Shown here: one piece after another, positions 1-7,379 of the stretch
Layout: every line of letters begins with the position of its first letter
Position numbering within the stretch: position 1 is the stretch's first letter
Source: Planctomycetota bacterium
GTDB taxonomy: Bacteria > Planctomycetota > UBA1135 > GCA-002686595
NCBI GenBank assembly: GCA_020638875.1
Contig: JACKHS010000013.1
Span: forward strand, 40,366-104,365
Length of the DNA stretch: 64,000 nt
Reading direction: 5' to 3'
Made by a program: the position numbers and the translations under genes
The notes under the pieces: generated by a model
What the model was told of the DNA's origin: nothing
Databases searched by the model: none
The model's input: the letters and a program-made list of their open reading frames with translations, nothing else

Positions 1-134
1 CCATGCCGTCCTTCGGCGCGAGCGTCGACGCCGCCGGCGAGCCGCTGCTCAGCGAGGACGAGAAGTGGGCGCTCGTCGACTACGTGCTCTCGCTCTCGAA
101 CCAGGGGCCGTTCGCGCAGGCCGATTCGCGCTGA
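1..134 (+). CDS. C-terminal end of a cytochrome c-type protein (5' partial)
   Basis: The window opens inside a gene. The frame that starts a codon at base 3 runs to TGA at 132-134 and gives about 43 residues. They begin MPSFG, continue with LSEDEKWALVDYVLSLS and end in a short polar tail. A methionine in an MPSF context followed by an acidic LxxDExWxLVxYVxSL helix is the usual C-terminal end of class I cytochrome c domains, where the Met is the distal heme ligand. The CxxCH site would lie upstream, outside the window. The next gene starts only 27 bases later but has its own promoter-like hexamer. Family assignment rests on this short tail only. Confidence 0.6.
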   Translation, partial: MPSFGASVDAAGEPLLSEDEKWALVDYVLSLSNQGPFAQADSR

Positions 135-148
135 CGGAGCGGGCTTGG

Positions 149-154
149 TAGGCT
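149..154 (+). promoter_or_regulatory. -10-like hexamer TAGGCT of the sulfatase-fold gene
   Basis: TAGGCT ends six bases before the ATG at 161. A -10 box at this distance would start transcription at or next to the start codon, giving a leaderless mRNA. A weak TTCGCG lies about 18 bases upstream as a possible -35. The same arrangement recurs before other genes in this window. Confidence 0.45.
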
Positions 155-160
155 GCGAGC

Positions 161-1663
161 ATGGCCTCGCAGCTCGCCAGGGCCGCCCGATTCGCAGCGG
201 GCGGGCTCGCTCTCGTCCTGTCCGCCTGCTCCTCCGAGGAGCCGGTCCACGCCGCCGCGCCGGCCGCGCGCCCGAACGTCGTGCTGATCGTGGTCGACAC
301 GCTGCGCGCCGACCGACTCGGGTGCTACGGCTACGAGCGGCCGACCAGCCCGGTCATCGACAAGCTCGCGCGTGACGGCGCGCTGTTCCTCGAGGCGCGC
401 GCGCAGGCCTCCTGGACGGCGCAGTCGATGGTCTCGCTCATGAGCGGCCGCTACCTCACCGACGTGTGCGACGTGCTCGAGGACGACGCGACCTCGTTGG
501 CGGAGCGCTTCCACGCCGCCGGCTACCGCACGCTCGGCGTCGTGGGCAACGTGATGCTTCAGCCGGAGCGCGGCTTCGGCCAGGGCTTCGACCGCTACGA
601 CGCGCGGCGCATCACCGAGCAGCGCGGGCGACACGTCGACCGCTGCCGCACGTTCGCGCAGCTCGTCGACGACTTCCTGCCGGTGGTGGACCGCGCGCGC
701 GAGCCGCTGCCCGACGGTTCGCGCGCGCCGCTGTTCCTCTACGTGCACCCCGTCGATCCCCACGCCGCGTACGTGGCGCACGCGCAGTACGACGAGCAGC
801 TCCCAGTCGAGGGGGCGACGCCGCGCGGCTACTTCGCCTGGCAGCGCGAACAGTTCGAGGAGCGCGGCGCCGCCGCCGGCGACGAGGACCCCGGCTGGGA
901 GGACAGCTGGGCGACGATGCGCGGCAAGATCGGCCGCTACGACCAGGAGGTGCGCTACACCGACGCGCAGCTCGGCCGCCTGCTCTCGGAGCTGAAGCAG
1001 CGCGGGGTGCTCGACAACGCGATCGTCGCGCTGGTCGCCGACCACGGCGAGACGCTCTACGACAACATCGCGCTCCAGCCGGACGAGGACCTGGCGCAGC
1101 GCTCGCCGACGGAGTTCTTCCAGATGGGACACACCGTGTTCCTCTACGGCGCGCTGATCCGCACGCCCATGATCCTGTGGGGGAGCGGCGTGCCCGACGG
1201 GCTGGTCGTGGAGCAGCCGGTCGAGAACGTCGATCTGTACCCCACGCTGCTCGAGCTCGCGCGGCTGCCGGAGGGCGGCGACGAGGTCCACGGGCGGAGC
1301 CTCGTCCCGTTCCTCGAGGGGCGCACCGACGCCGCGAAGCCCTACGTCTTCGCGCTGGTCGAGCAGCACGCCTCGGTGATCGAGGCGGCCTCCTCGCTGA
1401 AGCTCGTGCTGCCGACGGGCGACGGGCTCGTCGTCGACGACTGGCGCATCGCGCCGGTGCCGCAGCTCTACGACGTCGCGAACGACCCGCTCGAGCGCGT
1501 CAACCTCTACGACGCGCGGCCGCGCGACGTGGCGCGACTCACGGCCGTCCTGGAGGCGTGGCAGCGCGCCTACCCGACCGACTACGTCGCGGAGCTCGAG
1601 CACCACCCCGGCGCGCGCGCCGATCTCGAGGCGCTGGGCTACCTCGGCGGCGAGGGCGAGTAG
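161..1663 (+). CDS. Sulfatase-fold (alkaline phosphatase superfamily) lipoprotein
   Basis: 500 residues. The N-terminus has a basic start, a hydrophobic stretch and a lipobox ending LSAC, so it should be an envelope lipoprotein. The sulfatase fold begins near residue 39 with NVVLIVVDTLRADRLGCYGY, where the Asp pair binds metal. A late metal site VADHGETLYDN follows near residue 292. At the nucleophile, canonical sulfatases read C/S-x-P-S-R; here the aligned stretch is TAQSMVSLMSG, so Thr replaces the Cys that becomes formylglycine. Thr nucleophiles occur in phosphodiesterase and phosphoglycerol-transferase members of the superfamily, so sulfate-ester hydrolysis should not be assumed. The substrate is unknown. 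It converges on typA with a hairpin between them. Confidence 0.85.
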   Translation: MASQLARAARFAAGGLALVLSACSSEEPVHAAAPAARPNVVLIVVDTLRADRLGCYGYERPTSPVIDKLARDGALFLEARAQASWTAQSMVSLMSGRYLTDVCDVLEDDATSLAERFHAAGYRTLGVVGNVMLQPERGFGQGFDRYDARRITEQRGRHVDRCRTFAQLVDDFLPVVDRAREPLPDGSRAPLFLYVHPVDPHAAYVAHAQYDEQLPVEGATPRGYFAWQREQFEERGAAAGDEDPGWEDSWATMRGKIGRYDQEVRYTDAQLGRLLSELKQRGVLDNAIVALVADHGETLYDNIALQPDEDLAQRSPTEFFQMGHTVFLYGALIRTPMILWGSGVPDGLVVEQPVENVDLYPTLLELARLPEGGDEVHGRSLVPFLEGRTDAAKPYVFALVEQHASVIEAASSLKLVLPTGDGLVVDDWRIAPVPQLYDVANDPLERVNLYDARPRDVARLTAVLEAWQRAYPTDYVAELEHHPGARADLEALGYLGGEGE

Positions 1664-1714
1664 GTCGCCGCGCGGCCCGTCGTCGCGGCGCGGATCGCGC
1701 GGTCGCCGCACGGA

Positions 1715-1744
1715 GCCCGGGAGCCGCCGCAGCGGCCCCCGGGC
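1715..1744. terminator. Hairpin between convergent genes, probably bidirectional terminator
   Basis: A 13-base arm at 1715-1727 pairs with 1732-1744 around a CGCA loop, with one internal mismatch. It lies between the stop codons of the sulfatase-fold gene and typA, which converge. There is no U-tract, so it is called from position and stem strength. Confidence 0.5.
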
Positions 1745-1751
1745 CCCGCCG

Positions 1752-3581
1752 TCAGGTGCGCGCTTCGGTGCGCTGCTGCTTCTTGCGCGCGTCGGCGCCG
1801 AGGATGCGCTTGCGCAGGCGCAGCGTCCGCGGCGTGACCTCGAGCAGCTCGTCGTCCTCGACGTACTCGAGGCACTCCTCGAGGCTCATCACGCGCGGCG
1901 GCGCGATGTTGGCCGCGTCGTCCTTCGACGAGGCGCGGATGTTGGTGAGCTTCTTCGCGCGGCAGACGTTGACCGGCAGGTCGCCGGCCTTGTTCTGCTC
2001 GCCCACGACCATGCCCTCGTAGACCTCGTCGCCGGGCTTCACGAAGAACGTGCCGCGGTCGGAGAGCCCGTCGAGCGCGTAGGTCAGCACCTGCCCGGAG
2101 CGGTCGGAGACGAGCACGCCGTTGGTGCGGCGCGGGATGATGCCGCCGTCGGGGCGCCACTCTTCGAACACGTGGCTGAGGATGGCCTCGCCCTGGCTGA
2201 GCGTGAGCAGCGACGTGCGCGCGCCGATCAGGCCGCGCGCGGGGATCGCGAACTCGAGCTTGGTCAGCTCGCCCAGCGCTTCCATGTGCAGCATCTCGCC
2301 GCGACGGCGGCCCAGGTACTCGATGATGCGGCCGGCGCTCGCGTTCGGCACTTCGACCGTGGCGCGCTCGACCGGCTCGCACAGCTTGCCGTCGACCTCC
2401 TTGAGGATGACGCGCGGCTTGCCGACGGCGAACTCGTAGCCCTCGCGACGCATGTTCTCGACGAGCACGCCCAGGTGCATCACGCCCCGGCCCTTCACGC
2501 GGAAGGCGTCGGTGCGGTCGGTGCGCTCGATCGAGAGCGCCACGTCGCGGACGGCGGCCTTCTCGAGGCGCGACTGCAGGTGGCGGCTCGTGACGAAGTC
2601 GCCTTCCTTGCCGGCGAACGGCGAGTCGTTGACGAGGAACTCCATCGAGATGGTGGGCTCGTCGATCACGATGCGCGGCAGCGGCTCGGGCGTCTCCGGG
2701 TCGCACAGCGTGTCGCCGATCGAGAGCTCCTCGATGCCCGCGACGACCGCGATGTCGCCGCAGCGCACCTCCTGCGTCGCGAGGCGCTCGAGGCCGCTGT
2801 AGCTGTAGAGGTTCTTGACCGAGGCCAGCAGCGGCTTGGGGCGATCGGGGTGGCAGAGCGCCACGCGTTGACCGGCGCGCAGCACGCCGCGCGCGACGCG
2901 ACCGACCGCCATGCGTCCGACGAAGTCGTCGTGCTCGAGCGTGACGGCCTGGAACTGCAGCGGCCCCGCGTCGTCGATCTTCGGCGAGGGCACGTGCTTG
3001 AGGATCATCTCGAACAGCGGGCCGAGGTCCTTCGCCTCCTCCTCGGGCTCGTGCATCGCGTAGCCGTCGCGGCCGGAGCCGTAGACGACCGGGAACTCGA
3101 GCTGCTCGTCGTGCGCGCCGAGCTCGACGAACAGGTCGAAGATCTCGTCGAGCACCTCGTGCGGGCGCGCGTCGGGCCGGTCGATCTTGTTGATCATGAC
3201 CAGCGCCTTGAGGCCGTGCTCGAACGCCTTGCGCAGCACGAAGCGCGTCTGCGGCATCGGCCCCTCGAAGGAGTCGACGAGCAGCAGCACCGCGTCGGCC
3301 ATCGACAGCGTGCGCTCGACCTGGCCGCCGAAGTCGGCGTGGCCGGGCGTGTCGACGATGTTGATGCGCCGGCCCTCGTACTGGATGGCCGTGTTCTTCG
3401 CGAGGATGGTGATGCCGCGCTCGCGCTCCTGGTCGTCGGAGTCGAGCGCGCGCTCGCGCACCTGCTGGTTGTCGCGGAAGGTGCCCGCGTAGCGGAACAT
3501 CTGGTCCACGAGGGTGGTCTTGCCGTGGTCGACGTGCGCGACGATGGCGAGGTTCTTGATCTCTCGTCCGGTGGAGGACAT
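1752..3581 (-). CDS. typA: Translational GTPase TypA/BipA
   Basis: 609 residues, the normal TypA length. The start is the ATG at 3581 because the protein then begins MSSTGREIKNLAIVAHVDHG as the family does; the longer open frame upstream reads as noncoding sequence. GTPase motifs are clear: P-loop AHVDHGKTT at about 15-23, RGITI, DTPGH and NKID. The later EF-G-like domains and the TypA-specific C-terminal region are all present. TypA is a ribosome-binding GTPase needed for stress and low-temperature growth and for 50S assembly. It lies 10 bases downstream of the exonuclease gene on the same strand, so the two are probably cotranscribed. Confidence 0.96.
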   Translation of the reverse strand: MSSTGREIKNLAIVAHVDHGKTTLVDQMFRYAGTFRDNQQVRERALDSDDQERERGITILAKNTAIQYEGRRINIVDTPGHADFGGQVERTLSMADAVLLLVDSFEGPMPQTRFVLRKAFEHGLKALVMINKIDRPDARPHEVLDEIFDLFVELGAHDEQLEFPVVYGSGRDGYAMHEPEEEAKDLGPLFEMILKHVPSPKIDDAGPLQFQAVTLEHDDFVGRMAVGRVARGVLRAGQRVALCHPDRPKPLLASVKNLYSYSGLERLATQEVRCGDIAVVAGIEELSIGDTLCDPETPEPLPRIVIDEPTISMEFLVNDSPFAGKEGDFVTSRHLQSRLEKAAVRDVALSIERTDRTDAFRVKGRGVMHLGVLVENMRREGYEFAVGKPRVILKEVDGKLCEPVERATVEVPNASAGRIIEYLGRRRGEMLHMEALGELTKLEFAIPARGLIGARTSLLTLSQGEAILSHVFEEWRPDGGIIPRRTNGVLVSDRSGQVLTYALDGLSDRGTFFVKPGDEVYEGMVVGEQNKAGDLPVNVCRAKKLTNIRASSKDDAANIAPPRVMSLEECLEYVEDDELLEVTPRTLRLRKRILGADARKKQQRTEART

Positions 3582-3591
3582 GGCGGCGCGC

Positions 3592-4416
3592 CTAGCTCGG
3601 GCGGGTCGGCGAGGGGGAGGGGAGGACCTTCTGGACGCGGTCCAGCCGGTAGGTCTTGAGGGTGCCGCTGCGCAGGCACACGGCTTCGAGGTAGCCCGTC
3701 TGATGGCGCTGGTACAGGAAGCGCGGGGCGACGGGCAGTTGCGCGACGTGTTCGGGCGCCTCGCCGTAGACGAGCACGACCTCGTCACCGGCCGCGGCCG
3801 CGGCGCTCAGCGGGCGCAGGCGCGGCTTCATGCGCGGCGCGAGCGGCGCGGCGCCGGCCATGGTGAGCGGCGCGCCGCACAGCGCGAGCAGCTCGTTGAA
3901 GCCCGCTCCGCCGCCCATGCGCGCGAGGCACTCGGCGAGCACCATCCAGCAGTAGACGGCGTCGGAGAGCGCGCGGTGGTGCGGACCCTCCTCGAGCTCG
4001 AGGTGCTGCGAGAGCGTGTCGAGCTTGTGGTCGACGGACTCGGGGATCCAGCGCCGCGCGACGGCCAGCGAGTCGACGAAGGCGCCGGACGGCGGCTGCA
4101 TGCCGTGACGCGCGTACTCGAAGCCGAGCACGCCCGCGTCGAAGCGCGCGTTGTGCGCCGCGAGGCCGTCGTCGCCGACCCACTCGCGGAAGGCCGCGAG
4201 CACCTCGGGCGCCGGCGGTGCGTCGCGCACGTCGTCCTGGCGGATGCCGTGCACCTCCGTGGCGCCCGGCTCGATCTCGACCTCCGGCCGCACCAGGCTC
4301 TCGAACTGGTCCTGGATCTCGCCGTCGACGACCCGCACGGCCCCCAGCTCGAGCAGGTGGGGGGCGCCCAGCAGGGTGGCGGTCTCGGTGTCGAGGACGA
4401 CGAAGGAGGGGCTCAT
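3592..4416 (-). CDS. DnaQ-like DEDDh 3'-5' exonuclease with C-terminal WYL-like segment
   Basis: 274 residues from the ATG at 4416. The first 170 or so residues are a DEDDh exonuclease: LDTET at 8-12 carries the first acidic pair, AHNARFD the third acid, and HRALSDA the catalytic His and last Asp. The C-terminal 65 residues look like a WYL-type ligand-binding fold, with GYLEAVCLRSG and KTYRLDRVQKV, where YRLDR matches the conserved end of WYL domains. A stand-alone nuclease with a sensor-like tail suggests repair or nucleic-acid-controlled activity rather than the replicative epsilon subunit. The WYL assignment is by eye. A TATCCT hexamer lies 20 bases upstream of the start. Confidence 0.85.
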   Translation of the reverse strand: MSPSFVVLDTETATLLGAPHLLELGAVRVVDGEIQDQFESLVRPEVEIEPGATEVHGIRQDDVRDAPPAPEVLAAFREWVGDDGLAAHNARFDAGVLGFEYARHGMQPPSGAFVDSLAVARRWIPESVDHKLDTLSQHLELEEGPHHRALSDAVYCWMVLAECLARMGGGAGFNELLALCGAPLTMAGAAPLAPRMKPRLRPLSAAAAAGDEVVLVYGEAPEHVAQLPVAPRFLYQRHQTGYLEAVCLRSGTLKTYRLDRVQKVLPSPSPTRPS

Positions 4417-4569
4417 GGCGGGAAAGGAGGCGAACCAGGATAGCGGCGCTCCCGGGCTTCGCCAGGGGTGCGGCGGCGTCGAGACGTCGACCCGTGCGCC
4501 GCGCGAGCGGTGGCGGGCGCTCTCTCGGGTCTCGCCGCCGCGGTCGTCACGCGTCTTCCTCGGAACGAC

Positions 4570-4606
4570 GGCGGCGCCCACGACCGCGGAGGTCGTGGGC
4601 GCCGCC
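4570..4606 (-). terminator. Strong hairpin after the beta-helix gene
   Basis: A perfect 16-base stem (4570-4585 with 4591-4606) closes a five-base loop GCGGA. It starts 15 bases beyond the stop codon of the reverse-strand beta-helix gene, the expected place for an intrinsic-type terminator. There is no U-tract. Confidence 0.7.
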
Positions 4607-4621
4607 GGTGCGCGGGGTCGC

Positions 4622-6124
4622 CTAGAGGACGAAGGTCGCGCGCAAGGCGTCGGAGGTGTTGGAGCCCGTGCCGGCCGCGGCCGGGTCGCGGAACCAGGCC
4701 TGGAAGTACCAGGTGCTGCCGGGCGTGACGAGGCCCGGACCGCCGCCCGTCGGCGGGGCGGCCAGGTCGATCGCGCGCGTCAGCACGCCCGCGGGCGAGC
4801 TGGGCGCCGGCGGGCCCAGGCGGAACAGCCCCAGGCCGCTCGCGTCGACGCAGCGCAGGCCGTCCACGAAGGGCACCTGGGTCTGCGCGGGGCCGTAGAA
4901 GAAGATGCCGGGCTGACCCGCGGGCAGCGAGGCGGCGCTGAGCACGAGGTCGTTCGCCGTCATCCGGGTGCTGCCGCTCCAGCCGATGCGCGCGCCCTGA
5001 CCGGTCGAGTTCGCCAGCGACGTGCAGTAGACCGAGGGCGCGGGCGCGTCGAAGGGCAGCGCCCCGACGTCGACGCGGCTGCCGTCGGCGTCCAGCACGG
5101 CCGGGTCGCCGGCGTCGATGCAGGGCGAGCCCGCGGTCAGGTGGTAGTCGCCGGCGAGCGGCGCGACGAACAGCGGGTCGGCGTCGAAGTTGCCGACGCC
5201 GGCCGCGCCGCCCTCGACGTCGCAGTAGCTCACCGAGGTGACGCCGGTGAGCTGCGGCAGGTCGTTCCCGCGCACGATCGTGTCGACGAGCGTCACCGGC
5301 CCGTACACGCCGCCGCCCAGCTCGGTGTTGCCGAAGATGGTGTTGTCGAGCACCGTGCAGTTGACGAGCGTCGAGCCGGCGGCCTCGGCCGCGAGCCCGC
5401 CGCCGTAGGACGAGAAGATGCCGCCGTTGGCGTGGTTGGCGAGGATCAGGCAGCGCTCGAGGCGCGCCGTGCCGGTCGACTTGACGTACACGCCCGCGCC
5501 GCGGCCCTGGCCGAAGACGGCCTGGTTGGCCTCGATGCGGCAGCCGCGCAGCACCGCCGCGCCGCCGGTCACGTACAGCCCGCCGCCGGCGCCGCTGGTG
5601 ACCGAGTTCTGGAAGACCACGCAGTCCTCCATCACCGGCGCGCCGTAAACGCCGCCGCCGTGGCCGGTCGCCGCGTGGTTGTTGTGGATGTTGCAGCGCA
5701 GCAGGTACGGGTCGCCGTGCACGCCGCCGCCCCACAGGCCGCTGTTGAGCGAGATGTCGCAGTTCTCGATCGTCGGGTGAGCGCCGAGCGCGGCGTTGAT
5801 GCCGCCGTTGTTCCCGCCGGTGACGGTGAAGCCCGCCAGGCGCGAGGTCGGACCTTCGCCGGTGAGGAAGCTCACCGCCGCGCCGCCGCCGTTCGCGTCG
5901 AGCACGGTGACGGCCGGACCGCCGACGCCGATCACCTGCACGGCCTTGCCGTGGAAGTCGAGCGTCTGGACGTAGGTGCCCGGCTGGACGAGGACGCGGT
6001 CGCCGTCGGCGGCGCCGTCGACGGCGGCTTGCAGGCTCGCCGGCGGCGCGACGATCCAGTCGGTGGCGAGCGCGAAGGGGGAGAGGAGCGGAAGCGCGAG
6101 GAGGTGGAGCGGAGTGCGGTACAT
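4622..6124 (-). CDS. Secreted right-handed parallel beta-helix protein
   Basis: 500 residues from the ATG at 6124; the upstream extension of the open frame is Arg/Ser-rich noncoding-type sequence. It starts with a signal peptide (YRTPLHLLALPLLSPFALA). Next comes the polysaccharide-lyase-like entry motif LQAAVDGAADGDRVLVQPGTY. About ten short turns rich in Gly, Asn and Cys follow (GGGVYG, GGGLYV, GGGLAA), as in parallel beta-helices. The end of the helix reads SPCIDAGDP and DVGALPF. The last 130 residues are a separate beta module with NSTGQGARIGWSGS and IFFYGPAQTQVPF, which I associate with secreted planctomycete proteins. No catalytic residues can be named; a carbohydrate or surface role is inferred. 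Confidence 0.82.
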   Translation of the reverse strand: MYRTPLHLLALPLLSPFALATDWIVAPPASLQAAVDGAADGDRVLVQPGTYVQTLDFHGKAVQVIGVGGPAVTVLDANGGGAAVSFLTGEGPTSRLAGFTVTGGNNGGINAALGAHPTIENCDISLNSGLWGGGVHGDPYLLRCNIHNNHAATGHGGGVYGAPVMEDCVVFQNSVTSGAGGGLYVTGGAAVLRGCRIEANQAVFGQGRGAGVYVKSTGTARLERCLILANHANGGIFSSYGGGLAAEAAGSTLVNCTVLDNTIFGNTELGGGVYGPVTLVDTIVRGNDLPQLTGVTSVSYCDVEGGAAGVGNFDADPLFVAPLAGDYHLTAGSPCIDAGDPAVLDADGSRVDVGALPFDAPAPSVYCTSLANSTGQGARIGWSGSTRMTANDLVLSAASLPAGQPGIFFYGPAQTQVPFVDGLRCVDASGLGLFRLGPPAPSSPAGVLTRAIDLAAPPTGGGPGLVTPGSTWYFQAWFRDPAAAGTGSNTSDALRATFVL

Positions 6125-6312
6125 GCGGCTCGATCGGGAAGTCGGGGGGGTCGGACGTGCCGGCGCGCGGTGACTTCTCGGTCTCTGCAAGTGTCCTTGC
6201 GACGCGCGCCGGCGGGCCTGCGAGGCGAGCGTCGTCGCTCGCACGCCCGGACAGCCAGGTGGAGAGCGACGAGCGCGCCAGGCGATGCAGCTTCCGCCGG
6301 AATTCTGCGCGC

Positions 6313-6975
6313 TCAGCGCTCAGCGTCGCGTGCGTTCGCGGCGTCGTCGAGCAGCGCGAGCGCCGCTTCCGTCGACGTCTGCCCGAACGCGTCGTAGTGC
6401 TCGCCGACCGCGCGGAACGCCGGCGGGCGCAGCGGACACACGAGCTCGTCGGCCTCGCGCGCGAGCCGCGCGCACGCCTCGTACGAACCGACCGGCACCG
6501 CGACGACGACGCGCCGTGCGCCTTGGGCGCGCAGCGCCCGCAACGCCGCGAGCACGGTCGCGCCGGTCGCGAGGCCGTCGTCGACGAGCAGCACCTCGCG
6601 CCCCTGCGGATCGAGCGCGTGGACGCCGAACGTCGCGCGCAGCTCGCGCGCGCGCTCGCGTTCGCGCGCGACCTCGGCCCCGAGCTGGCGCTCGTCCACG
6701 GCGAAGGCGCGCAACGAGTCGTCGAACAGGAAGGCGTCACCGTCGGCCGTCACCGCGCCGACCGCGACCTCGGGGTATCCCGGCGCGCCGACCTTGCGCA
6801 CGATGCACACGCCGAGCTCGAGCCGCAGCGCGCGCGCCACCTCGTACGCCACCGGCACGCCGCCGCGCGGGATGCCCAGCACGAGCGCGTCCGCGCCGAC
6901 GCGGCCCGCGAGCTCTTCGGCGAGGACTCGGCCCGCTTCGGCGCGGTCGCGGTAGCGCTCGGGGAGGACCGTCAT
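6313..6975 (-). CDS. Phosphoribosyltransferase-family protein
   Basis: 220 residues. The N-terminal half carries LVLGIPRGGVPVAYEVA and IVRKVGAP. The PRPP-binding loop VLLVDDGLATGATVLAAL lies near residues 125-142, with the two acidic residues followed by the Thr-rich turn. The sequence then ends with CPLRPPAFRAVGEHYDAF. This is the predicted phosphoribosyltransferase group often found alone or fused to hydrolases; the accepted base is not known. It lies 10 bases after the Fur-family gene and is probably the last gene of the kinase-Fur-phosphoribosyltransferase operon. Confidence 0.85.
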   Translation of the reverse strand: MTVLPERYRDRAEAGRVLAEELAGRVGADALVLGIPRGGVPVAYEVARALRLELGVCIVRKVGAPGYPEVAVGAVTADGDAFLFDDSLRAFAVDERQLGAEVARERERARELRATFGVHALDPQGREVLLVDDGLATGATVLAALRALRAQGARRVVVAVPVGSYEACARLAREADELVCPLRPPAFRAVGEHYDAFGQTSTEAALALLDDAANARDAER

Positions 6976-6985
6976 CGCGTCGACC

Positions 6986-7366
6986 TCAGAACACCGACGG
7001 CTTGCAGTCGGGGCAGCGGCCGTAGAGCGTGAGCTCGTGCCCCTCGGCCTCGAAGCCCTCGGGCGCCAGCGCGTCGAGCTCGTCGAAGCAGCCCTCGATG
7101 TCGTAGACCTTGCCGCACCTGAGGCACTTGAAGTGGTGGTGGTGGTGCTGGTGCGCGGCCTCGTAGCGCGTCGGCTCGCCGGGCACGTCGACCACGGTCA
7201 GGTCGCCCTCTTCCACCGCTGCCTTGACGTTGCGATAGACCGTCGCGGTGCCGAGACCCGGCACGACGGCCTGCGCGCGATCGAGGATCTCGGGGATCGA
7301 CAGCGGGCCCTCGGCCTCGTCGAGCACCTTGCGGATCGCCAGCCGCTGCTCCGTCTTGCGCGTCAC
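6986..7366 (-). CDS. Fur-family metal- or peroxide-responsive regulator
   Basis: 126 residues. The start is GTG at 7366, supported by AGGAGG about eight bases upstream on the reverse strand. The N-terminal winged helix is typical (QRLAIRKVLDEAEGPLSIPEIL, GTATVYRNVKAAVEEG). A His-rich segment HQHHHHHFKCLRCGK follows, and a second CPDC pair sits at the C-terminus, so the four-Cys structural zinc site is complete. The sequence does not separate Fur, Zur and PerR subtypes. It lies 13 bases after the TPR-kinase gene and 10 bases before the phosphoribosyltransferase gene. Confidence 0.9.
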   Translation of the reverse strand: MTRKTEQRLAIRKVLDEAEGPLSIPEILDRAQAVVPGLGTATVYRNVKAAVEEGDLTVVDVPGEPTRYEAAHQHHHHHFKCLRCGKVYDIEGCFDELDALAPEGFEAEGHELTLYGRCPDCKPSVF

Positions 7367-7379
7367 GCGGCGGCCCTCC

